This document shows, piece by piece, positions 32,501 through 46,300 of a stretch of DNA of 64,000 nt (its first letter is position 1; every line of letters begins with the position of its first letter). A program made the position numbers and the translations under genes. The notes beneath the pieces are model-generated. The model saw only the letters and a program-made list of their open reading frames with translations. It was not told the DNA's origin and did no database searches. The stretch covers positions 3,696,602-3,760,601 of the forward strand of contig CM041531.1 of assembly GCA_023238725.1 (NCBI GenBank). The letters are read 5' to 3'. This DNA is from Scortum barcoo. Lineage: Eukaryota; Chordata; Actinopteri; Centrarchiformes; Terapontidae.

Positions 32501-34459
32501 TTATCTGACTTATACACTGCACCTTCACATGAGAATGTATTATATTTTTAACCAGTAGAGGGAGCCAGAGGACAGCTTTAGTGTGATAAAGACTCCAGTT
32601 TTACAGTATGAATGAGGCAGTGATTGTTTTATAATAATATTTGTAGTTAAGGTGGAGTTAAGGATGTTATAAAGAAAACACACAGGTCGATAAAGTTAAT
32701 CATGTCTAAATGAATGACGAGCACATCATCACGTTTCCTCCTCACTTAAAACAGCACTAATACTACAAACTCTTTACATATTTTAATAAAACAAAGTCAT
32801 ACCAAGATTTACAAACCGTCCTCTGCTAGGATCTTGATTAACTAAGATCTTTATTAAGTTTTAACAGTGCAACCTATTTTTATAAATCCCATTTAAAAAC
32901 TAGCCTGCTGTTACTGTGAATTTAGGAAGGACTGTAAGAGACAGACTTTGATGTGGATCCCCTCTCAGTCAGTCTTTGGTCTGTAAAACTGTTTATCAGA
33001 TGTTGTAGTTAGTGGAACAGAAACAGATGATAATAAATTAAATGCAAAAATTATTTTTATCGTAAAATAAAAGCAGAAGTCTTGTATGGAGAAACTAAAA
33101 CTAGCAGTGAATCCATTTTTTGTAAGCATATTTCCATCAGCGTCCGTCTTTTATTTTCACCATATGGCTGAGTGTGAACTGAATTCATTTTTAATTGGTG
33201 AGATTTTCCAGTTGAGAAAAAAGTCAAAGAGTCAGCACTCACTCCGAGCTCACTGCGCCTTCACCTGTTTGGGGTTTATAATTGTGAGATCATTAAAGTT
33301 TTGATCAAACTCGGCACCTACCTAAGTTTTTTTCAATTCAGCTCTCAAACCGCGCTCCAATTTTCATCTCTTACCTGCCAGCCATGGAAAAAAACAAACA
33401 GTTTTTTCCTTTATTGCACATATGTGTGTGCTTCTTAAAGAGACTTAAGCGCTTAAGTCGAATCCTTCCCACTGCTTTACTGTCGTTTACATTTGCCCCA
33501 CTTTTTAATATCTTCATAGGATTACTAATGACATTACTTACTGGACTGTAAAGCTCAAAGCAAAAGCAGCATTAACCCAAAATAGCAGTTCTATTAAAGG
33601 CAAGATCACTCAGTAGGTCGACCACTTTGGTCCAAACTTAAATATGTTCAGTTCACATTGGATCAGATTTTCATTTCCCTTCTGGATGAACTGTAATAAA
33701 AAATCATCAGGTGATAGTCTCAGTTCATTCAGTTCATATTAGTGCTTTAAAATAAGATGATAAACATGCAAAATTACAGCCTCACATTGCCTCGCTGAGC
33801 CGTTAGCATGGCTGTAGGATCTTCTTTAAACTACGAGTAACACCAAACAGGGACGACCTGCAAATGAAAATATGATTTTAAGTTAAAACACAAATTCCTT
33901 TAAAGTCTCAAAAATCACTTAAAATCCTGTGACAGCTGGGCCAACTCCATCTGGTGAGGAGCATTAAGTGATCAAAAGTGAAATTACTGTTAATCAAGTA
34001 GCTGTAGTTATTTTAAACACAGCACTGACGTGGTGAAACAGCCCAGTCAGTTTTGTTGCTTTGGTTGAAATTATTCAGTCACATCATAAATTAAGTTCTT
34101 TTCAACAATAAGACATCCAGCTGTGACTGGCGAGCAGCTGGATGGTTATTTCAGAGTCACACTGACTTTGCAGCAGCACTAAAAGAGCAAAAATACAGTG
34201 ACGGGGGATGGAAAAAAATGAATTTAGATTTTAACACGACCCTGCAAAGCATAAATTCAATTTGCACATCTCAGCTGGGAGCCTATTTCTGGTGTATTTT
34301 TCTCACTCGGTGGTAAAAAGGCTCCCAGATGTGTTAATCCCATTTAAATTTAACAGTAATAATGTTGGCCTTTTATAACCGTTTCTCAGAGTCTCTATAT
34401 ACTCTAGTTTCCCCTCAAGGGAACAACATGGCCTCTTAAATGCATCGATAGATTAGTGA

Positions 34460-35480
34460 ACAGTCGTGTTTAGTATAATGTCTGCAGAGGAGTGTTGGTG
34501 TGGATCTGATGTGGCAGGAAGCTTTAGGCAGGAGTCAGACAGCCTCTCTTCATCTCCAGTCTGAATTAAATATTGAAGTTTCAGTTTTTTCTCCAACAGC
34601 AGCGTCTGAGACTTCTGCCTGCAGAATATAGCTGATGGAGACAAAACGTCTACAAGGAGATTCAAGAAGATATGACAGAAACACAACAGAGACAAAATGA
34701 CTACCAATACATCCAAAACAACCACATAGAGACAAAAAACGCCTATAAAGAGACACAAAATGATTACAAAGAAACACAACAACTACAAAGAAATGTAAAA
34801 AACAACAACTTAGAGACTCAAAATGACGACTAAGACACAAAACAACCACAAAATGACTACAGAGATACAAAACTATTACAAAAAGATGCAAAATAACCAC
34901 AAAGACACACAAAACAACTGCGAAGAGACAAAACATCTATAAAGAGAGAGAAACAAACGAGACACACAATGACTATAAAGCAACTACAAAAAGACTCAAA
35001 ATGAACACAGAGAAATGTAAAAGAAACCCAAAGAGATACAAAATGACTATGAAGAGACAAAATACCTACAAAGAGATGAAAAACAGCCACAAGGAGATAT
35101 TAAACAACAAAGAAACACAAAACGACTGCAAAGCAAATAGAGTAGAGCAACATGACTTCAAAAAGATGCAAAACAACCACAAAGAGACACAAAATTACTA
35201 CAAAGATACAAAACAACTATGAAGAGATGGAAAAACAACCACAAAGAGACTAAAATGACTAAAGAGAAACAAAACAACTGCAAAAAGATGCAAAACAACC
35301 AACCAACAAAGAGACACAAAATTACTACAAAGATACAAATCAACTGCAAAAAGATGGAAAATAACCACAAAGAGACACAAAACAAATGCAAAGAGACAAA
35401 ACACATTTCAAGAAATGTAAAACAAGAGAGACGCAAAACAACTAGAAAGAGACAAAGACCTACAAAGAGATGGAAAAACG
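34460..35480 (-). repeat. 21-bp minisatellite composite element, copy B
   Basis: Inverted copy of the composite at 11.3 and 47.1 kb. The plus strand reads ACAAAATGACTACAAAGAGA-type units from about 34660 to 35480, roughly 39 units. The conserved end lies at 34466-34530 (GTGGCAGGAAGCTTTAGGCA on plus). Confidence 0.85.
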
Positions 35481-35528
35481 TTCAGATTTCAGATGAAGGC
35501 AACGGGAACGTTTAAAAAGATGACACAC

Positions 35529-35534
35529 TTTATT
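35529..35534 (-). terminator. Possible drd4 poly(A) signal
   Basis: AATAAA on the minus strand about 1.85 kb after the drd4 stop. It directly borders the minisatellite. Other AT-rich candidates exist closer in. Confidence 0.25.
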
Positions 35535-36682
35535 AGAAAGGTTTCCACATAAAACGTGGATATGGCGTACAGTAGGCACAGTCAGTAACCGAACACACAC
35601 CGTGGAGGCTTAAACGACAACAACACTCAGATTTAAGCCGTCCTGCAGTCGAGAATACTTTCAGTTTGAGGACATGAAACAACTCGTTCACAAAACACGA
35701 GGATAAGAACTAATGTGACGTTATCTATAAATGTCTCTCTTAAATTGAGTTTTCTATAATAGCGACTTCTTAAGTTTCCTTCTTCGTACATACATGTTTG
35801 AGATTCGATCGGATGCTCTTCACTCAGTTAGAAATAAAACAACACCCTCTACAGTGTGTTTGAGATTTACTGTATTATATGAAGGTTAGTCCTATGTGTT
35901 ATTAATCAGTCCAGTTAGGCGTCATATTAAGCATTTCATGTAGTTGAAATAATAGTTTGGGAAGGAAATGAAGTTCTGAGAAGGAAAGTTATGTGACATA
36001 AACAAAAATCTGGTTATAAAAAGTAAATTGTCTCATTTCAATGAGATCCTTGTCATGTCATGTCACTTATTATATTTATAATTAAATAAACTATATAATA
36101 CACTTTGTTATATCCCAAACCTTTGCTGCTGTTATTACATAAAACCAACATGTCCTTAAAAAGAAGGAAAGTGTTTTTCATCTTCACAACATACTGACTT
36201 AACTGATTAAAACAACATTTTTTTTGTTTTAACCTGATAAGTTTGCTCGTAGATTCCTTACAAGATTTGTATTATTAATAAGAAATCATTTGCTCTAACT
36301 TATATGTAGACGTCTCCTCCGCTCAGCAGTAGGATGAGTCATATTACAGGTAAAAAAGCATAAAATCGGGACTCCTCAGTCTCGTGGTTGAAGGGTGGTG
36401 ATGAGAGTTCACTCGTTTTGGGAATATGTGTGAATTTTAAACACGGCATGGGGAAAAATGTTTTAAATATGAAATTGAAAAAGAAACATGATCTTGACAA
36501 CTTAAAAATTACTTTTCAGAGATAATTCTTGTAAGTCTTCACGTCATCCTTCAGATTCCTGGTAGATCTTTGCACTTTCCTTCGGCCAGCCTTTTCATCC
36601 GATCAGTTTCCCAGAAAAACTTTAAATGTCTCATCTTAACTTCTAACAGTGCAGTGAGGACCGATGTCAACTTTGTGTTGCA

Positions 36683-36985
36683 TTAAAGGAATAGTTTAGG
36701 ACAGACTTTTATTATTATAAAGACTGGAAACAGGGGGAAACAGCTCGCCTCACTTATTCCAAAACTACTTAATCCAAACTATAAACTGTTAATGGGGTTG
36801 GGGAGCAGATTTTTTTTTTACCTTCGGATAGAACCAGGCTAGCTGTTTCCCTTTGTTTCCAGTCTTTATGCTAAGCTAGGCTAACCGGCTGCAGGCTGTA
36901 TCTTCATATTTAGTGAGAGTGGTACAGATCTTCTCATTTAACTCAAACAAGTATATTTTTTCAAATGTCAAACTATTCCTTTTAA
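36683..36985. repeat. TTAA-flanked MITE with internal foldback
   Basis: Begins TTAAAGGAATAGTTT and ends AAACTATTCCTTTTAA, so the ends are inverted repeats bordered by TTAA. Internally AAAGACTGGAAACAGGGGGA (about 36718) is inverted as CCCTTTGTTTCCAGTCTTT (about 36849). A fragment of the same family (TTCCCTTTGTTTCCAGTTCT, ATGCTAAGCTAAGCTAAC) lies at 62430-62510. No coding capacity. Confidence 0.8.
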
Positions 36986-37384
36986 CCTTATTTAAGAAAT
37001 TTGAGATAAACGCCTTTTTTAATCGTGAAGCTGCTTTTTCAGCTGTGTTTGAGTTTCTGGTCTGTTGAAGTTTTTTCAGGAGGGCATTTCTGCCCTCAGT
37101 TGATCCTTTCAGGCAGACCGGGCCTTTTTACAAATCCCACACCGTTCACTACAACCAGCAGACCGTGACTCCAACCAAAGCTGATATACAGGATATTAAA
37201 AAAAGAAAAAGTGCTGTACAGACAAGCTGAACGTGGGCTGGGCGGTTTGTGTCCTCTGGTTTTTGTCACTTTAGAAAAGATTTACACGCCGTTAATCCGA
37301 CGAAAAACCAAATTGTTTTCACCGGGCTGAGCTTCATCACCATCCACTTCCTTCCTTTAGTGTCTGTGGAGACAAACTCTGGCG

Positions 37385-40300
37385 TCAGCAGCAGCTGCGG
37401 AAACACTTTTTGAAGAATTTCTTGAACTCGGTGTTGAAGATGGTGTAGATGATGGGGTTGAGGGCGCTGTTGACGTAGCCCAGCCAGGTGACGGTGCTCA
37501 TCAGGCTGGGAGGGATGTCGCACGTCAGACACACGGCTCGCGTCGTGTGGACCACGAAGAACGGAGTCCAGCAGAACAGGAAGCAACCTGCAGCAAAATA
37601 CAGAGAAACACTTAGTTTGACATCAAGTTTCAAGAACTTTAGACGGAGAGCTCGTTTTTGAAAGTGATGGACAGGTTCACTCCTACGAGTTTTACTTACA
37701 TTCCGTCCTGTTGAGCGAAATATTGTGACTGGATATTCTACAGTCTGTCTTGTGTGACATTATGCGACAATATGCATCCAGCAGTTGCTGTTGTCTCACT
37801 AATTACGCCTCCTTTGTGCCTTTGTGCATACTTGTTTTTTTTGGTCGAAGAAGCAGGAAAAAAACAGAGTGAACTGTCAGAGGGCTCAAAGTAATTAAAC
37901 TGTTGGTAATCTGCTTTAAAAGAACAAAATCTTCCCCTTTAATTTGGGATTTGTCAATTCAAGTGTCACTGAAAAGAAATTCTGACACTTTAATTATTAA
38001 TTTACTTCATGTAAGCTCCATGAAGATGAAGATCAGCTATAAAACACCAAAAAAATTAAAAAAAAGATGGAAGTACTCGAGTAAAGTACTTCAGAATTGT
38101 ACTTAAACACAGTCCTTGAGTAAATGTACTTAGTTACTTTACAGCACTGTATTTTGTATTATTACACTCCTAATTAACACTCCAAACGTTAACTTCAGTC
38201 ATTTTTTATCAACATATGATCGCTCAGTGTAGAAACGTGTTTGTTAGAAGTTGTAAATAAAGATTTGTCTTCCTCCTGCAGTTTTATGGTCTCTTTTTGG
38301 ATTCTGTTGCTCTTCTTTCAGAGCCAGCTGTCTACAGATGTGCTTCTGTACCGTGATCAGACTACACAACATTTAAGTCCTCTAAATTCAATCTTTAAGA
38401 TTTAGGTTTCTGCATGCAAACTGAATTACGAGACAAAAAGTGATTTGTGTGCTTTTGTTCGTATTCGCCAGCTGCTCAGCTGAGAGATTCAGGTGAAAGT
38501 ACCCAAACAAACACTTACAACAACATGTAAAATAAAAATAAATCTGTATGAACCTAACAACAAATTAGATCAACAAGACAGCTTAAACACATGACACTAA
38601 ACCAGAAATTTGTTTTCTGGTTTAACAGCAAAAACTGCACACTCACAGTACATACAGGCTTTCATTACTGTTTGCAAGTACAAACTCAGATATTGGAGTT
38701 TCCAAAACTAATATTAAAACTTTATTTTCAAGCATATCTTTTTTTTGCAGGATTTAATATTTTACTGGATGGAAGTGTCAGCAGAAAATAAAAACTCCAT
38801 CCTATAAAACCATCACACAGACTCACATTTTAACAACCTCCTCTAGTCTCTCATTCATTTCTACTTTCCAGTGTTATTCCCACCGGATGATGCAGCTTGG
38901 TGAGGAAATGCATCAAATGAAGATGATGTGTTTTGCGGTGACTCTAAATGATTCACGACCAGCCGGGGTTCATTAAGAGAGAAAAAGTAGAAACGTATGA
39001 CCCCGCTGTCTCATCATTTTAACTCGAGACATTACCGCTTGGGGCTGTTCAATACATTTTGGATTTCTTCACTTTTTTTTTTCCCCCCTCCTTTTCTTTA
39101 CTCTCTCATAAGTTAAACTCAAAGGACAAAGAAGCAGAAAACAACTTTGAAGAACTTTTTCTTAAACTTACCTGACAACACAAGGACAAAGATCAGGAGG
39201 TAATTTAGCTTTTTCTGGCCTCGGTGTGAAAAAACATGAAGTACAGCTCCTCCTTAAAACAACAGTGCTGAGCTGTCTGTGCAAATGATAACTCTCCTTA
39301 ATAAGCTTAGTTTTCCTCGATCAGCCAGGACTACGAATAAGTGTGTCGCAGAATCAAACTGAGGCCATTTGTCTCAGGTGTCGTCTTGTGTCGCAGATAA
39401 AGCGGATCCGAGAGATTTATTAGCTTTGTGTTGAGAGGTTGATGGATGGGATTTATGTCTTTCTTTCCCGGAGATAGGGGGGGGACTATGCATAATGTGA
39501 CACAGAGCTGCTCTGAGTGTGACACCGTGAGCGCCTCTTATTCATAAGACGCTCTGATAATACAGTGTAAAATGTAAGAATCCATGTCTGCTCTGTTCAT
39601 ATGCAGTCCTGTCCCGGGTATTTTGAGGGATACTCTGGGAACAAAAACATGACAAACTCTGCAAAAGCACGTGATTTACACCCGACTGAGTTTTTTTAGA
39701 GAGCTCCTAATGACTAGAGGCTCATATAACCATCCTGTTTGAACGCAGTGGGAATATATTTGAAATTCAGTGTCAGTTTTATCTCATTTATTATATATCA
39801 TATTTTACAGAATCTGTTCAGGATTCCTCTGTTTTCAGATTCTGTTTGTATGAATTTGAGTGTATTTCATTTAAAGTGTCGACCTCATTTTAAAGCCCCC
39901 TGAGCTCAGAAGGTTTGTTTTCACATTCATTTTCCGAAGGAAGAAAGTTGACCTTAAAGATTAAGATTTTTTTTAAATAAATGTCTTTTCAGTCACCATC
40001 TATCTCTGAATAAGTCAACAAAATGGTTATTGAGGCTGCGGTGCGTCAATGAAAGCCTACAGCGTTTGCAGTGTTACGACCTGGCTGTCTGTGAAAACAT
40101 CACAAGCGGTGCACAGTTCAGCTTTTAACACAACAGACTCGCTCTTTAACTCAGCGTGTGAAGCAGAAGCGTGATGTTTATTCTCGTCTTTGTTAGAGTT
40201 GTGAATTAATGGTTGCGATGGATGAACTAACAAAGACAAAATCGACGAATACAGAAGACAATGAAACTGAAGTGAGGTTCAAGGTTCAAAAACACACCTG

Positions 40301-43300
40301 CAATTACAACTTATCGCTGTAGTTGAGCATTTTGAGATCACTTTAAAGCAGAAGTAGGTTACCAGTATAAGAATAACTAACTCACATATCTACTATAACT
40401 GTCCTATGTCCTGACAGTAACATGAAACAGATCATCTGTGATAAAATCAGACTCCACCTGCTGCCTCAAAGGTCATTTGACAAGAATCCACCACACCTGA
40501 ATCAAAACAACCAATCAGAGCAGAGTATCTGACGGAGCTCCACCTCACATGAGCGAAATCTGAGGGGACGTCACGGAGGATAAACAACAACTGGACAACC
40601 AAGTGATGAGAAAACTATCCATCCACCACAGTTTACACGACAAAGACGAGCTAAAAAAGAATTAGACGACAAGGGGCTTTCCAGTGACGTCTTATGAAGA
40701 AGTAGATGCATTTTTTAAAATTTCAACTAGTTAATTGAACTTTTTTGAGTGTCTCTAAATGTCTAAAAACATATCTGGAGGGGGTCTTTAAATATATTTT
40801 ATAAGAGGAAAAAATGAAAGGCTGTGGTTTCTTGTTGGTGACGTGTTTGGACTCAGCTTGTGCTCTTGTTGCCATAAATTATTGTGGTGTTTTTTCTGGT
40901 CCTATATTAATATTTTCTGCTGTACATCACAAAAGTAAAGTTCCTTTAAAATCTGCTGAGCTCTGTAGTTTGAAGTGAAATGTGGCAGTAGTAAATGTAA
41001 ATGCCTTTTTTGTTGAAATACTGCATAAATGTGTTGGATAGCAGTAATCTCTGTAAACAAATCAGAGCAGGTTTCAGCCTGAGCTTCGGTCTGTGTGCAG
41101 AAAAGACGCTGTGACTATAACATCATGTGTTGCATAATAATTGGATTGTGAGCTTTAAGCTATAACGGCGTTGCTTGTAGAGAGACGGCCGGTCAGAGGT
41201 GATGCTTTTATCCTGGCGCTCAGAGTGAGCTGCATGTCAGCGGCCACACACCTACAGGACCTGAGCTGCAACACAAACGTGAATTAAAACTGAAAAAAGA
41301 CAAAAATGCAAAAAGCGAATGAAACACCCGACATCTACACACACTCCATTTCATCCTGTAAAAACGTGCAACAGGTAAATGTGAAAATTAAGATTCACGG
41401 AGCAGAGATGTTGTTGGGATTGAAAATTTAAGTGAAAGAAGTGTTTATAATTTATCTTCTGATCCCCTTTGATTAATAGGCACCACACACAAGCAACATC
41501 GGTGCAATTACTTACAGCTGCTGCAGTCCGGTGGGTGGTAATTACCATATTGAACAGTTCAGCAGTAAAAAACCTCACCTGCTGTCAGCAGCAATTTTCC
41601 TTCCATTTCCTGCTGTGGTAAATAAACAGATAACTAAAATACAAAAGTGGCCATAGTGAAGGATGCTTAAGGACTCTGGCACAACACCCCTCGACAGCAA
41701 AGGAAACTACAAACAAACTTTTATGAGTGGAAAATCATTTTCTATGAGCAAACTCACACCAGAACGAGAATTTGTTGTTGGTTGTTGACGTCTTAATGGC
41801 AACTGAACAGCTTTTTTTATCACAAATACTGAGGAGAAATCAAAAGAGACTCACTTTACTGGTTTGTTTGTCTCTTAGAAATCCATTTTTGTATGTTATG
41901 AAGCCATGAAGAGCATTCAAGCACACTCGAGCTGTCCGACGTCCAACCAATAATCAGAATCTGTTGAACAGATTTTAAAAAAGGCCCTCAGATGGCTTCA
42001 GGACAAAAAGCTGAACCTGGCTTGACTTTTGCAAAAAGCAGGTGTTTAGACTGAAAACATTAAAATAACACAAAGAGCTGCCATGAAAAAATCCACTTAG
42101 AGGACTCAACAAAGGCCAGCAAAGAGAAATAAAAACAGCTTCATTCCCTCCTTTAGTTAAGGGTTTAGTATTTATATAAAAAATCCTTCTTTTCTCTTCC
42201 TATAAAAACATCACAATGTCTTTAATTACTCAATTTGAATTTGATTTACAGCGTCTAACTCACCTTTGTGTCCCTCATCCTCTTTCACCTGATCTGACAA
42301 CGCAACTGAGAAAGGTGTGAATGAAGGTGAAGAGCCCTCCTGCTCCATATCAGGTTATATTTACTGAACAACGTGCAACTTTAAAAGGTTTCATGTAAAT
42401 TCTTCTCGTATCTAAACCTCTCCCACTTATCCTACAGCATCAGTGTAATGCCGAAGATAAAGGCGCTAAAACGTTATCAGTTCGTATTACTGAAATTTCA
42501 GACCATTTTCACAGCGACAATCATTTTATCTTTTATCTTTTGTGAGGAGGAAAATGGAGAGTGACACCAAATCACCTGAAGTGACTGTGGAGGTCCTGAG
42601 CTTCATCAGTTAACGCTTCTTAAGGAAAATCTTTTAAAAATCTGCCAAGGCTGCACAGTCCTTCCATCATTTTCACAAGTAAGTGAGGTAGAAAACAATG
42701 CAATCATGCATCTTGCAGAGTTAAAATTCCTGAAACTGCACCAGAAATTAATCACCGTCTCTTTGGGCTACAGTCTATTAAAAGTAATTAAAATGTGAGG
42801 CCAGATTTATGAGACATCCAATAAACAAACACACAGTCAACCAATCACAATCTGTCTGAGAAACAAACGGCTAACTTGGTGTTTAAAGATGTTTGAATTT
42901 ACCAGACAGAGAAATATGATGACAGACTTGCATTATAGGAAATGTAGGATCCAGTGTGTTTGGGGCTTGACATATACAAGAGGCTAAAAGTAATCATGTG
43001 GTGACCTCTTCTCAAAAGTACAAAAGTAAATTGCTGTAATCCTGCTTTAACTGACACCTGCCAGCCAATGACAAACAAACTACCTGAAATTTTCTGTAGT
43101 TTGAATCAGATGAACTTCATCATTAATGGGCCCAGAGCAGCTCTGAGAGTCTCTCATAGTCGTCTGGTAGTCGTGGTCTGATCCTTCTGGTCTGTGTTCT
43201 GGACTGGTGTAAGAGGACTGCAGAACCATTTTACAGTATGAGAACATTTTCTGTCTGGTTTCAGTAATCACCACAAATGTCCTACTTGTGACCGACAGAC

Positions 43301-46300
43301 GAGCGTGTGACGGCCCTTTAAGGCTCAAAATGTGATTTTCTATCAGGGCAGAAATAACTAGAGTCCTTGTCAAAGCACTTGATATAAATATTCTTTCATG
43401 TTTGTTTCACATGTAGTTCATTTACACTGTCACCACTGCTGATCTGAGTCTGTCTGTCTGTCTGCACGCTGACGTTAAGAGGAAACAGCCGTCAGATTCA
43501 GTTAAAGGTGGTGATTTATAGTTCAGGATTAAAACACTGTCACGGATCTTTAACTGTATTTAGATCACGTGTCTCTCTGAGTTCTGATTGGAGGAGACGG
43601 AGAACGACTCACCTACGACGACGGGCAGCACCCTCATAGCTTTCCTCTCCCTGTTGTTGATCTTGGCTCTCTTCTTCCTGTGCAGCTGTTGGCTGAACGT
43701 CACCGTGGGCACCGAGTTCTCTCTGTACTGCCGAGGATAAGGAATCTCCTGCTGCATGTAGTCGTCCGTGTCGTCCAGCCGTGATTGGGCCAAGTCCCTC
43801 TCGATGATCCTGGGCAGCGGCATGGGCAGCGGCCCGGGGATGGTGCCCGTCAGCGGGGGGAGGGCGGTGGCGACGGCGGCGTGCTGCAGCTTCCTGCAGG
43901 CCTCGATGCTGCTCCGCAGTTTGACCTTACGAGCCTCCTCCCAGCGCTGCAGCCCGCGAAAAACCCCAAAGTAGAGCAGGACCATGATGGGGCAGGGGAT
44001 GAAGAATGAGCAGACGGACGAATAAACCACGTAGTTGTTGTCCTCCAGCTTGCACTCGCTGGGGTCGCGGTCCGGCACGTTGTTGATGCCAAAGATGACC
44101 GGCGAGGCCACGGCCAGGGCCAGCAGCCAGGTGGCCGACAGCAGGATGAGCTGACGGTGGTCAACGTGTTTACGGTTGTAATTTAAGGGTATGGAGACAG
44201 CAATGAACCTGCCAAACACAGAAAGAAGGGTTAAAACTTTAACAACCAAAACATACTGTCAAATGTAAACTACTCAAAACCTTTAAACCCACCTTTTACT
44301 TAGAATTTATCAGTAATATAAGTCATTAAAAAGTGATAATTTTCCATTAAATATATATTACATGAATATTACTGCAGTAGTTCCTGTAATTTAATTGGAT
44401 TACTTTAAAAAGCTTTTTGGGTTTAGAAAAGGTTTATAAAAGTCCCAGTAAATCCTAAAAAAATCATTCAAAATGTTTTTCCTTCAGTTTATCCACTAAT
44501 ATTCATATTTTATCGCTTAGTGGAATAATAAAGTACATAAAGGCATCACTATGCTACTTCTGCTTTTAATTTGAAATGTAAATTGTCCATTTGTCATGCA
44601 GAGATATTCTGTAGCTGCCATCTGCCTTGAGTTATATTTGTCCTTCAGCATCATGAGGACATTTATTAACATAAACCTGTTTTTTTTTTGTTTAGAGTCT
44701 ATAATCAACCCATCACCCTGTTTGTGTCCAAACCAAACTAACAGGAAAGTTACTGCAGATTTTCAGGGAAACCACAACAATCCTGCAGCTGTTTCCATCC
44801 AATACACTTCCTGCATTTACATTCATAATTATATTATTATTTATATTATTTTTAACAAGACAAATGCATAAATTGAATTACTGTCCTGGACTAAATAAAT
44901 GCAGGTCCAAATGTAGTTCACCTGTCTGCTATCACAGGTTAACACAGTAAACATGTAAATATGTAGTATCTGTACACTGCAGGACTTTATAATCTTGTTC
45001 AGTCACAATTTGTTCAGAAAAAGTTTTACATTACATTGATTAATTATTTTGGCCACTTGAAGGCAACGTAACCAGCTGCAAACACAAACATATCTTACAC
45101 CTTATAAAGTTAAAATGGGCGACGTGTAGCTGCCTATACATGCAACACATGTTAGTATTCATTCAAAATCATGTCTCTGCCAACCTGACGAATAATAAAG
45201 TCCACTCTCCTCATTCTCTTCTTATTTTTATTCAATCTTATTCAATCTTTATTTGGGTCCACCAGCTCCTGAGGGAAATATCTGGCTCCTGAGCTCATAA
45301 ATGTTCCACCATGTTCACCAGCTGTGTCTGGTGCTGGGCAGACGGTGTACCGAGGCTTTATCAGAGCTTTTTGATTGGCAACAGCCGCCTGTTGCATTCA
45401 AAGTGTGTCGAGATAAAACAAAATAATGAGCTGAAAGACACTAAAATACAACACAGAAAGATCTGAGAGGAACTGCAGCACTGATTTAGTCATTTTTCCT
45501 TTTGTTGATGTAAAATCTTTAAGTATTGGTGTTAAACTGTGTTGAAATGTGGGTATGGTATTGTCCCAAGTATCAAAATATTCAAACATTCACAGCAATG
45601 GTTTTTAATTTTTAGTTCCAATGATTGAGAGTCAGTCAAACCAAAAACAAAACAGGAGACCTGTTAAAACAAATTCATATTAAACTGATGTTCTCTCCTT
45701 TGTTTTTCTTGACCTTCAGTAAACTGCTCAACATTTGCTCTGCACATTTTATCGTCTATCACTCAGCTTCTCAAATCACCAATTTGGAGCAATTTTTAAA
45801 ATTTCATCCTCTGTGAACAATGTTTGTTTTAAGAGAACAAAATAAATTCATACAAAAGAGGCAGGCGGAGCTCATGTGGGTTAAACAAAAGAAAAACTCA
45901 CATCCATCACCTCACTTCTTGATTATTTTTGGTGAATTTTATTTTGAGCGAATGAACTAACAGACTGCTCACACCTTCACTGAGGCTCTGATGAAGCACG
46001 TTAGCAGTTCGGTTATCAATTAGCTGAGGTGCTGAGGTTTAATTAACACTTGTCTTTAATATATTTTGGAGAAACAAATGCATTACAGTTCTTTTATAAG
46101 ACCGAAGAAGGAGATCTGAGATAGAGAGAGATATTTTAAAGAGCAGAGTGAGGCAGGAGTCTTAATATCTTATAAATACGAATCCTCTCCCTCCCACTTC
46201 TGCTTCTGTTGTTTCGTTAGTCTCCGTCGTCTTGAAACCAAACACTGTGAAACCAAACTGAGGCTCACTCGTGTCACAGCCGAGGGACGATGATTGACAT

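Larger units (their letters stand above)
31543..37384. other. Convergent sirt3-drd4 spacer (both 3' UTRs)
   Basis: Sirt3 and drd4 point toward each other. The spacer holds the sirt3 poly(A) signals, a dispersed repeat (32270-32500), a second repeat (33600-33840), the 21-bp minisatellite composite (34460-35480) and a TTAA-flanked MITE (36683-36985) in the likely drd4 3' UTR. No further gene recognised. Confidence 0.6.

Noticed and set aside
34453..35515. Overlapping open frames with Phe/Val/Cys-rich or Lys/Thr/Asn-rich proteins
   Set aside because: They are translations of the 21-bp minisatellite; the hydrophobic periodicity is the repeat, not membrane helices.
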